DNA of 64,000 bases. Source: Cydia pomonella. Taxonomy: Eukaryota > Arthropoda > Insecta > Lepidoptera > Tortricidae. Made by a program: the position numbers and the translations under genes. The notes under the pieces are model-generated. The model had not been told where the DNA came from, did no database searches, and saw nothing but the letters and a program-made list of their open reading frames with translations. Numbering within the stretch: position 1 is the stretch's first letter; the number at the start of each line of letters is the position of its first letter. Where the stretch lies: positions 62,001 to 126,000 of the forward strand of contig NW_026907808.1 of assembly GCF_033807575.1 (NCBI RefSeq), written 5' to 3'. This document shows, piece by piece, positions 36,401-48,400 of the stretch.

Positions 36401-39400
36401 TTAAAACACGTTGTTTGCTTGATTGATTTCGAGAAACAGACACAGCGATTGGCATTAAATTTTGCAGCTCTTGACACATCTGTGGGGCTCTCTGAAATAA
36501 CGTGTCTATGCTAGCAAGCTGATGAAATGTAAACGGTTAAAGCCGACCATCTGTAATGCATCCAACGCCGAAAATACGCGAAATGATGCTGAAAATTGCA
36601 ATGATTCATACTTATACTTACATTTTCCTGCTGTTAGCGGTGGACATATGTCAGACATTTGCCTGCTGTTAGCGGTGGACATATGTCAGACATTATGTTC
36701 CGCATGTATTTATCAACCCTGAATAATATATATTTGAAACAATCTTTAAACTTAATACAGTTAATAATTTAAAAACGACATGTATACTTGTTATTTGCCT
36801 ACCCTGTACAATCAGAAGGCCATCGCTTAAATCCTTTTAACTTCAGACAATCTCATTTAGGAGTAAATTAATCAATTTTGCAAAATAAGATTAAAAAATA
36901 CTTCTTGCAATTAAGTCATCATATTTGTTTTTTTTTTTTCATTCAACATCGTTAGGAATTTTTAACATAAACCAGTTAAATTAAATGAAAACGCTTTTAC
37001 ACCAGATCGTAACACCACTTCCTACAATATCTAAATATTTATTAATCGCATGGCTTACAGCTTCTTAATCTCAATAAAAAAAAAGTTGAATGAATAGGTA
37101 GGTAATAAAATGAGGCCAAATAATGGCATAATGAACTCACGCTCATGCTCTCGGCGCGCTTGACGGGCTCGGCGCGCGGCAGGCGCTCGAACTGCGGCGC
37201 GGGCGCCAGCGTCTCCGACGACGACGCCGCCGAGCCCGTGCTCACCTGCCACGGCAAAGGGTTCAGATCACAATTTTTTTTAATTAAAAGTGATTTTTTA
37301 TGGCGTGTTCTTGTATCGAAAGCCGTCGCCGTGGGTCACCGTACGGACTAAGTAAATAAGCTTGTATTGTATACCTATAAAAACATAATACATCAAACTT
37401 TGTATAATAATTTTCTTGTCACAAGAAGACAGCGATCATATACGTTCAGTAACGAAAAAGTACTGGGCGCCCTCAGTCTGACGTCACAAGTCGGGCGAAG
37501 CGCGACGTACGGGACACGCCGCGCTTATTCCTGTGTTAGACGAATGTCGAGCGAAGTTCGACGTCCAGTGCCCCACACAACAGCAGTGTACATAAGTACC
37601 TGTGTCTCCAGTATGGGAGCAGTGTCTCTCCTCCTCAGCTCGGCGATGCGCTCGACCTCCCTCTGCCGCTGGCGCTGCGCGCGCTCGGCGGCGTGCGCGG
37701 CGGCGGACGAGGCGCGCGCGGCCTGCTCCGACTCCTGCTGTTGTTTGAAGGCTTGCTCCACCTGGTGATAATACACGTTCACGTTTTAATACGTTTTGAA
37801 CTAGAATACTAACGGAGGCAATTTTGATTTGACGTTGAATAGTGCGAAAGCAAATCAAGTTGCTTTTAACCTAGATATCCGTTGCTTTTAACCCAGATAT
37901 CCGTTGCTTTTAACCCAGATATCCGTTACTTTTAACCCAGATATCCGTTACTTTTAACCCAGATATCCGTTGATTTTAACCCAGATATCCGTTGATTTTA
38001 ACCCAGATATCCGTTACTTTTAACCCAGATATCCGTTACTTTTAACCCAGATATCCGTTACTTTTAACCTAGATATCAAACAAGGGGCCATAGATGTGGT
38101 TAAAATACACTAAATAGTGTACATAAGACAAAAAAACATTGCATTGCATTTTTTTTAATTGCTTTATTTATACCAATTTCAGTTTTTATATTTATTGTAT
38201 TGTGAATAATGATATTAGTTAAGAGCAATTTAAAATAATAATTATTATATACTTTTGCACAATATTTTGGGACATAGGAATTTATATAATTTATAAATAA
38301 GCCATTTTTAGCTCGGTATACACGGTGATTTGTTTCGTTGGATTAAGTCATATGTAGAAAATCGCACACAGTCGGTGGTAGTATCAGGGTTTATCTCTCA
38401 AAGCAAATATATCAGCTCAGGCGTCCCCCAAGGCTCCCATTTGGGGCCTCTATTGTTTACGTTATATATAAACGATATCGTAAAATGTATATCCCACTCT
38501 CACGTTCTTCTTTATGCAGACGATGCAAAAATCTATAAAGTTATTCGTAATTCTTCTGATTGCGAACTGTTACAAAATGATCTATGTAATTTTGAGCGCT
38601 TCTGTAGAGAGAATAATTTGTTTTTAAACATAGAAAAATGTAATACAATTAGTTTTACTAGAAAAAAAACACCGTCTTACTTTAATTACAAATTATGTAC
38701 GAGGGTCATGCCAAAAGAAGTTAGATACTCTATGGTCATTTGATCGATACTGGCCAGTTATACACCATTGTAAAGGTAGGTTATTTGCTAATAAATTCAA
38801 ATATGGAACACTCGGAAAATGTTAGGATTCCTTTTTTAATTATTTTTTTTTCTGGGTAATTTTGGAGGGAAATTTTCGCAACAATGGAGCTCACTCGACG
38901 TGATTTTCGTGTTATGATTTATTATGATTTTAAAAAAGGTTTAAAACCTCAAGAGTGTTTTGAACTTTTAGTTTCAACTTTTGGCGAGTCTGCTTGTTCA
39001 CGTGCAACTGTTTTTAATTGGTTTGCTGAATTTAAAAGGGGACGAGAGACCTTTGAAGATGAGGCGAAGACCGGACGGCCGCCAACCGCAGTCACTCAAG
39101 AAAACGTACAGGCTGTGGAAAAAAATGTTCGTGCGAACCGACGAATTACATATGCAGAGCTCGAGCGTGAGCTGGGTATTGGATCAGCAGCATTGCAAAC
39201 TATAATTCATTATCATCTGGCCCTTCATAAGCGTTGTTCAAGATGGGTGCCGCACAAACTCACCGATTTGCAAAAAGACCGCCGCGTAGATTGGTGCAAA
39301 TTTATGATAGATAAATTCGACGCTGGCGAGAAAAAAAATGTATATGATATACTTACAGGTGACGAAACATGGCTATATAACTACGACCCCGAAACAAAGC

Positions 39401-42400
39401 GGCAGTCCACAGTATGGTGTTTTGAAGATGAGCCGACGCCAACAAAATGTCGCCGAACCCGAAGTACACAAAAACAAATGATTGCCTCATTTTTCTGCAA
39501 GACGGGACATATTGCTACGATAGTGCTAGAAGATCAAAGGACAGTCAACTCTGAATGGTATGTGACAGTTTGTGCCCCCAGAGTACTGTCAGCTTGGTGT
39601 GACAAGCGGCCGAAATCGGGAACTCAGCACCTGCTCTGGCACCATGACAACGCTGCCCCTCACACTTCTGCTAGAACACTTGACTATTTCAGCTCAAAAA
39701 ACGTGACTATCTTGCCCCACCCGCCATATTCCCCCGACCTAGCCCCTTGCGATTTTTACTTATTTCCCAAAATTAAAGAAAAATTAAAAGGAAGGCGATT
39801 TGAGAACAAAGAAGATGCCCTGGCTGCGTATAATTATGAAATTTCTGAGGTATCTAAAGAAGAGTGGTCATCGGTATTTTCTAAGTGGTTTAGACGGATG
39901 GAAAAGTGTATACGTGTTCACGGTGACTACTTCGAAAAAATAGATAGCTGTAATAAAGAATAAAGTCGGTAACTTTTGAGTATCTAATTTCTTTTGGCAT
40001 GACCCTCGTAACCAGGACCTGGTAAGAGTAGGGGAGATTCGTGATCTTGGGGTAGTCATTGACGAGAAATTATCATTTATACCTCATATCGATTCCATTT
40101 TAGCTAAGTCTTTTAAACAATTAGGTATGATCCTGCGAATTGGTAAACCTTTCAGGAATACATTAACACTTAAAATTCTTTATAACAGTTATGTACGAAG
40201 TCGGCTTGAGTTCGCATGTGCGGTTTGGAAACCCCATTACAGCATTCATATTGACAGGATAGAGCGATTGCAAAAAAAGTTCCTAAAATCCCTTGATTTT
40301 AAATGTGGTATTGAATACAAAGATTATGTGGAATCCTTAAACCGTCATAAAATGCAGTCACTAGAGTGTCGGAGAGACTGCGTTGATTCTGTTCTATTAT
40401 TTAAAATAATAAATGGTTATATTGATGCCCCTAGCTTGTTGAAAGACATATGTATAAGAGTTCCAGGTAATAAAGAGCGCCGATGTCGTCCCAGATACAA
40501 GCATTTATTCTCCATTCCATGTAGTAGAACTAACTATTCTAAAAATATGTTTATTAAACGAGCATGTGCCCTCTATAATGATCATAACATTGTTAAAAAT
40601 GTAGACATATTTAATTGTACCATAAGTTCATTGAAAACAGTATTCAAGACTAGTAGCATATAAATCTTAACGCGTATATAATAAGTATTATTATGTCATG
40701 TTTGTCGATACTTCATACTTATTCAAAAGTTGTTATAAATGTAGAACGTGTTTTACATTGTGCTTTTCACTGAGTGTTTTGTAAATCTGATTTCTCAAAT
40801 TCTGTGTAACCTCTTACTATTTAGCTGAACCTAAACGTATATAGGTACTTTTCGTGCTTCTATATAAAGATATGTTTAACAAACATGGAAACTATAGGTC
40901 TAGATTAAGACAAGAAACTGTAATAATATTTTTTGTATGACCGTTTGTTTCATATTTAAATAAAATAAAAAATAAAAATAAAATAAAAAATTTTAAAACT
41001 ATGAGCCTTGTTGCTTGAAATAGTTTTTTTAAGACGTCGTCTCGTTGGCAGGCGTTGGCCTTTTCCGCTGTTATAGCTTGGATATAAAGCTTTTTCTATC
41101 GGCTATTGCCGATTCCACGTCGATAGACGTGGGAAGACCATAAAAATATTATCTATGCTGAGCCGAACGGAGCCGAGGATGGCCGAACGCTACAGTTTCC
41201 CCACTGACTTGACTTACCAGCGTGATCCTAGTGAGGGCCTGAGCGCGGTCCTGCTGCGAGTGTATGGCCTGCTCGAGCTCGGCGTGGCGCGCCAGCAGCT
41301 CCTCCACCTGCGCCACGCTCTCGCCCACCTTGCCGTCGCGGACCAGCGGAACCCTGGAGAACACATTCAGTTATACTCTACCCATTTCTGACTGTAAGTG
41401 TCTGGGATCAAAATCGGATCTATAACGGAGGATTCCGTACCGTACTAAAAAAGACACAAGGAAAAGGAGTATTTTCAAGAAAGTTAAATGTAAGAAGTGT
41501 CGCCACAAAAAACATATTTTTACTTCTAAAGTAAGTAGCGACTCACGAAATACATCTATGTTCAAATTTCATTTAAATTTATCGTATAGTTTTTATAAAA
41601 ATGGCTGTGCCGGACAGTCGTACGGACAGACGGAACCACGGACATGACTAAAACTATAGTTCCGGTTTTCTCTCCGCGAGCTCGCAACGCAGCACATCCT
41701 CGCATAACTTACTTGTTAGTGATCCAGTTGTCCAGTGCGTCAGCGTCTCTCCTGAACACCAGGGCATCCAAATGCTGATGGTATATAGTGTCTCTGGCCG
41801 CCCAGGCCGCGTCGAGCTGGGCGCGGCGAGCTCGCAGCGCCGCCATGCGCTCGGCGACGTCGGCGGACATGAAGTGGCCTTCGCGGACTAACTTCTCGCC
41901 TGTTAAACAAAATCAACGTTAATTCTAGTCGAGTTGTAACACACTATTTCTCTATTTATTATCGTGGAAAACCAATGGCGTAGATAAGCGACCCTCGCGC
42001 AAGGCCCCTCACTTCAAGGGCGCAGGAGCCAATTCTTACTATTCTGGGGCGGTCACTGCTGCGATCATCTCGTGGGTCCACGCTCTACAGAATACAAGCA
42101 CATACCATCGGCATAGAGGGCGTTGAAGGCGTCGTCCTTGGCCTGCACCTCGTCTCCCAGCTCCTTGTGTCGCGCCAGGAGCCGCTCGGCGCCGGGCACG
42201 TCGTGCGCCAGCTCCGGGGCGGTCACTGCTGCGATCATCTCGTTGGTCCACGCTCTGAAAAAATCGAAGGATCAAAATACACGGTTGTTAGTCTGGATCT
42301 GCTGCTGGCAGCTGGCAGCGTGTGAGGGCTGAGCCTCCGGGGCTTCGGAGACATCTTCTAGAGTGTCGATACTCACAGCAGGTCCTGGTACTGCTGGAAG

Positions 42401-45400
42401 TAGGCCTGCAGCTGTCCAGACAGCTCCAGCTGCTGTTGGCAACTGGCCGCGCGCGAGGTTAGAGCCTCCAGGGCTTCGGAGACATCCTCTAGTTTGGATG
42501 TGACGTGCTCGCGGGCATCGGGAAAAGCTGCACCCAATCTGTAATAGATAAAAAAAGTTAAAATACGAGTATGTTTTTTGATAACAGTATTTTGATACAT
42601 CGCTGACTGTAGTTTTCTTTGAACAGGCAACGCAACTAATCGTCGAAACAATCCTAACAATCCGAAACATAATTAGTTTGCTTTTTTTTATCACACAGCT
42701 CTCACGGTCACCTCCTGTCTCCATCATCAGGTGAGGCGCCGCCTCTGCGCGCGCAGGGCCTGCAGGCTGCGGCCGGTGTCGGCGTCCTTCTCGTTACCTG
42801 TCAGCCTCCTGTGTGAGCTTGTCATGCTGGGCCTGGATGGCCTGGAGGTCGTCCTGCAGCGCGGTGAGGCGCCGCCTCTGCGCGCGCAGGGCCTGCAGGC
42901 TGCGGCCGGTGTCGGCGTCCTTCTCGTTACCTGTCAGCCTCCTGTGTGAGCTTGTCATGCTGGGCCTGGATGGCCTGCAGGTCGTCCTGCAGCGCGGTGA
43001 GGCGCCGCCTCTGCGCGCGCAGGGCCTGCAGGCTGCGGCCGGTGTCGGCGTCCTTCTCGTTACCTGTCAGCCTCCTGTGTGAGCTTGTCATGCTGGGCCT
43101 GGATGGCCTGCAGGTCGTCCTGCAGCGCGGTGAGGCGCCGCCTCTGCGCGCGCAGGGCCTGCAGGCTGCGGCCGGTGTCGGCGTCCTTCTCGTTACCTGT
43201 CAGCCTCCTGTGTGAGCTTGTCATGCTGGGCCTGGATGGCCTGCAGGTCGTCCTGCAGCGCGGTGAGGCGCCGCCTCTGCGCGCGCAGGGCCTGCAGGCT
43301 GCGGCCGGTGTCGGCGTCCTTCTCGTTACCTGTCAGCCTCCTGTGTGAGCTTGTCATGCTGGGCCTGGATGGCCTGCAGGTCGTCCTGCAGCGCGGTGAG
43401 GCGCCGCCTCTGCGCGCGCAGGGCCTGCAGGCTGCGGCCGGTGTCGGCGTCCTTCTCGTTACCTGTCAGCCTCCTGTGTGAGCTTGTCATGCTGGGCCTG
43501 GATGGCCTGCAGGTCGTCCTGCAGCGCGGTGAGGCGCCGCCTCTGCGCGCGCAGGGCCTGCAGGCTGCGGCCGGTGTCGGCGTCCTTCTCGTTACCTGTC
43601 AGCCTCCTGTGTGAGCTTGTCATGCTGGGCCTGGATGGCCTGCAGGTCGTCCTGCAGCGCGGTGAGGCGCCGCCTCTGCGCGCGCAGGGCCTGCAGGCTG
43701 CGGCCGGTGTCGGCGTCCTTCTCGTTACCTGTCAGCCTCCTGTGTGAGCTTGTCATGCTGGGCCTGGATGGCCTGGAGGTCGTCCTGCAGCGCGGTGAGG
43801 CGCCGCCTCTGCGCGCGCAGGGCCTGCAGGCTGCGGCCGGTGTCGGCGCGCAGCGCGGGCTCCTTCTCCAGGATCCAGGCCACCGTCTCGTCGGCCGCGC
43901 GGTCGAACTCGTGCACCTGCCGCGCGCCCGCCAGCGCCTGCACAGGGGGGGGGGCACACTTCAACATCTCTACACTTACGAGCCACAGAACAGAACTAAA
44001 CAACCGGCTGGAATAGTACATTACTATAGAGGACGGGAAACGAAGGGTTGCAGGCCAAGTAGATATAGACGGCCAAGCGTAGCGAGGTCAGATAGGGACA
44101 CGGCCGGCAACCCCGTTTCTCGCCGAGATTTTTATAGTGCTTTTCTCAAACTTCCAACGAAATAAACATAAAAAAAATAGGATGATGATGATTATTTCAT
44201 GTCCTAATGTGATAGGTTATTCAGTGCGTCGAGTTTCAATGGGGAACGGAAATTTGATTATTTTTGCGCTACGACGCACGGTTTAGGATATACAGCCCTA
44301 TAAAGATTTCTGCATGACTGAAAAAAAAAAACTTTATAGGGCTGTATCTCCTAAACCGTTCGTCGTAGCGCAAAAATAATCAAATTTTCGTTCCCCTTTG
44401 AATCCCTGAAATATTATTGAACAAACACACAAAAAAAATAAAAAAAAGCATAACGGCAGAAATTTGCTTATAGGTTTTTTTATGGTTGAATGCCAAGACG
44501 TGCCATAATTTAACGTTTAAAAACAAAAGAAGGTTGCCTTACAGTCCTAGGTGTGTGAGGCAGTATGAAATTCCTTTACATATCATCTTCACTCATCGCA
44601 CCTGATATGTAGTATTTCCGGACCTAATTTTAAGTAAGTCATGTCAAAATTTCATTACAAATTTGAGAAATTGTACATTACGTTACAAGTGCGAAAAATA
44701 TGAAATTCGCACATATATCGTACAACGTTGTAGAGTACATATGGCCTTTTTAATTTTCGACATAGTTACATAATGTGCTCATTATTGCACTATTGCGATA
44801 AAGCAACACCATATGTACTGTAAATTCACCTTTATGTTAAATATTTTTCAAACGAACCTTATAATTATATAAATAAAGCAAAAAAAATACGCTTTTAAAA
44901 ACATAATTCCTTTTATGCTACACGTAACCAAGCGAGTCTAAATTATAATAAGATACAAATATAATTTTGTTGTTATGTTTGAATACTAAATATGTGGTCT
45001 ACAGCGAACGTTTATACCCGCATTTGAATCCAAACAATATTAAATTTTAGTAAATGCAAAAATCTTAATAATTACCAATCTCAACTTCCATGTTTATGCT
45101 ATATCGCGATCTCCCCTACTTATTTTTTACTAACAAATTAGTTTACCAGACTATCAGATCAGAATAAACACAGAGATTCGAAACGATTATAACGTTATCT
45201 GAGTTTAACTTCGCGAAGAGAGAAAGTTCGAGTTACCTCCTGCCTGGCCAGCGCGAGTTCTCTGAGGTCCTCCCACAGCCCCTTCACATCGTCCACGCGT
45301 GTCCGGACCCGGTCGGCCTCCGGCGTGTTCTCTTCCAGCAGGGCTGCGCCGGCCTCGCACACGGCCTCGATGCGGCCCTCATTTGCTATAACACACAGAA

Positions 45401-48400
45401 ACATGTTGTCACTATTTTGAATTCATTCATTCATCATTGCGTATTCGACAACAACAGAATTCGGGAAAATATGGATAAAATGACATTTCAAATGAAACTT
45501 GTTTTAGATATTTTTTTAAGTTGCGTATCTTAAAAGATAAAAAAGTAACCCTTGTAGGAGCACTCGGGTCTGTTTGTCCGTCTAGTGCAGCCACTTTGAT
45601 CCGGAACTACTGGACCGATTGAGTTGAAATGTAAGTCAATGAGCCAAAGATGGGCACTTGTAATGTAAATACATTTTTGAGGCAATATTCTTGGCCTGCA
45701 CGAGTGTGTATCATGTGTATATAGTAACCGTGCAGCTGCGCCAGGAAGTTGTCGAAGGCCTGCTGCAGAGTGTCCACATGCTCCACATCGAGCCCGTAGT
45801 CCTCGCTGGCGGCGGCGCCCATCTGCTCGCTGATCCACTCCTGCGTCTCTGCGCATTCTTGCACGAATCTGAAACATATGTTTATTTAGTATATATACAC
45901 ATAAAAAAAAAATACATCTATATCATAGCTAAATCTCGTCACTTTTTCAATCAATCAATCAATTAAATCATTTATTTGTTAGAATACAGTCAAGTGGATG
46001 TTATCAAATACATTTCAAAGAACAGTATACTTTGTTTACATTATTTTAAATATTTTCAGAGACAAACATTACAAAATGTGCAATGGGACTATGTGCTTAC
46101 TTGAAGTACTTGAGGCTCTGCTCCAGCCTCTGCTGCCGTTTAGCCGACAGCAGTTTCATCTCCTCGTACAGCTCTTTAAGGGACTCCGCCTGTTTAGTTA
46201 CTTCTGCCGCGTCTTCCGGGTTGCGTTCCTGTAAAAAAGTCGTATGTTATTACTAAGAACCTTTTAACCTTTTATGTTATAGCTTTTTTAAATTAAAACA
46301 ATTATTCATATAAACCAAGTAGCACAAATGAGTTTTACTTTTAAAATACTGACGTTTATAATTTAATATTTTTGTTTATGTTTAAAATTGTTTAATTTGA
46401 TTAATTTAAGCCGTTTAAAATATTTTTACATAATTTTCAATCGTGGCTGAAAGCCGAATAGGTCTGTGCCTTCGATGCCTCACCTGCCAAGAAATTACAA
46501 TATGGCGGACGAATGTTTGATATGTCACCGTATTTAAGAATTATTTCGCTTAAAATTTAGTTTTTTCTTCGCAAGTGTGATATTATGGTAAGAATATTGC
46601 AAACTCGGGCCTTCAGCCTGCGGCTGTCGGGAATTACCACCCTCGTATCCAAAATTTGAGTTACCCCCCTCGTTGCACAATGTAGTATAGTTACCGCCGC
46701 GGCTTCGGCCCTGGTGAGCAAGGCGTCGACAGTGGGCTGCAGCGCGCTGAGCTCGCGCTGCTGCGCCTGCAGCCGCGTGCGCAGCGCCAGCGCCGAGTCC
46801 TCGTCGCGCCCGCCCTCCGCCGCCTGCAGCGCCGCGCGCCGCGCCGCCAGCGCCCCGCCCGCCTCCGCCAGCTCGCTGCCCAGCTGCACACATATAGCTT
46901 CGGTTCGTACTCGCTTCCCATAAGGTCGCTTATTGCATGTCTCTAGCAAAATAATATTAACTTTTTAACAAAAAATATATCCGACTTCAGAAATTACCAA
47001 AAGTGCCATACATGTACCTATATATAACATTTGAAGAGTTCCCTCGATTCCTCCAAGATCCCATCATCAGACCCCGACTTGGTGCCAACGGGACCATCTC
47101 GGGGTTATACCAGTTCGATTAAAAAATTTTTTTTTGAAAATCGGTACACGATTCTCGCAGATATCGAGTAATATACTTACAAAAAAAAAAAAAAAACAGT
47201 CGAATTCAACCTCCTCCTTTTTTGAAGTTACGGTTAAAAATAATACATTTTGAATAGTAGTGTGACGTTGAAATTCTGTATACGAATTTAACCTACTGAA
47301 ATTTTAAGACGCATGACTAAGCGTTTTTGTATTGGACATCTTATTCTAATAGTATTATTGTATGCAAAAGCTGTATAGGAACATCAAAGAAAGTTGGCAG
47401 TGTGCGTCAGCTGCAGAATCAGTCTACGCAGAGGGGGGGTCACCTCTCTCTCCGTCTGATTGTAACAAAATAATCAAGATATTAACTCAGCGCGGCGGCC
47501 AGGTCCCGCGCGCGCGCCTCCAGCGCCGCGCCCGCGAAGTGCTGTAGCAGTGGGCTCTCTATACACACCTGCAGCAGGTCCCTCCTGGCCTGCAGCCTCG
47601 CCCCGCGGGCCCTGGCGGCGGCCTGCAGGGCACTCAGCGCGGCGGCCAGGTCCCGCGCGCGCGCCTCCAGCGCCGCGCCCGCGAAGTGCTGTAGCAGTGG
47701 GCTCTCTATACACACCTGCAGCAGGTCCCTCCTGGCCTGCAGCCTCGCCCCGCGGGCCCTGGCGGCGGCCTGCAGGGCACTCAGCGCGGCGGCCAGGTCC
47801 CGCGCGCGCGCCTCCAGCGCCGCGCCCGCGAAGTGCTGTAGCAGTGGGCTCTCTATACACACCTGCAGCAGGTCCCTCCTGGCCTGCAGCCTCGCCCCGC
47901 GGGCCCTGGCGGCGGCCTGCAGGGCACTCAGCGCGGCGGCCAGGTCCCGCGCGCGCGCCTCCAGCGCCGCGCCCGCGAAGTGCTGTAGCAGTGGGCTCTC
48001 TATACACACCTGCAGCAGGTCCCTCCTGGCCTGCAGCCTCGCCCCGCGGGCCCTGGCGGCGGCCTGCAGGGCACTCAGCGCGGCGGCCAGGTCCCGCGCG
48101 CGCGCCTCCAGCGCCGCGCCCGCGAAGTGCTGTAGCAGTGGGCTCTCTATACACACCTGCAGCAGGTCCCTCCTGGCCTGCAGCCTCGCCCCGCGGGCCC
48201 TGGCGGCGGCCTGCAGGGCACTCAGCGCGGCGGCCAGGTCCCGCGCGCGCGCCTCCAGCGCCGCGCCCGCGAAGTGCTGTAGCAGTGGGCTCTCTATACA
48301 CACCTGCAGCAGGTCCCTCCTGGCCTGCAGCCTCGCCCCGCGGGCCCTGGCGGCGGCCTGCAGGGCACTCAGCGCGGCGGCCAGGTCCCGCGCGCGCGCC

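Larger units (their letters stand above)
38312..40992 (+). mobile_element. 5'-truncated LINE split by a mariner
   Basis: The LINE reading frame runs 38312-38697 and resumes at 40011, ending at a stop at 40661-40663. It contains FRWIKSYVENR, SSGVPQGSHLGPLLFTLYIN and the catalytic YADD (HVLLYADDAKIY), then LGVVID, SYVRSRLEFACAVW and an ending typical of jockey-like reverse transcriptases. The mariner interrupts it between codons for the motifs YKL and QDLVRVGE. An A-rich (AAATAAA) tail ends at about 40992. There are no other stops, so the truncated LINE is young and the mariner younger. It is opposite to kst and intronic. Confidence 0.9.

Noticed and set aside
37859..38078. CRISPR-like array
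   Set aside because: Contiguous 22-bp units without spacers in a eukaryotic intron; a minisatellite.
42731..42790. An additional kst exon at the low end of the 133-bp array
   Set aside because: It is the truncated edge of the array; exon 43729-43937 joins exon 42377-42538 in correct phase without it.
42731..44165. Repeated plus-strand frames starting MSLSCWAWMA in the 133-bp array
   Set aside because: They are antisense shadows of the duplicated spectrin exon with no splice logic or known domain.
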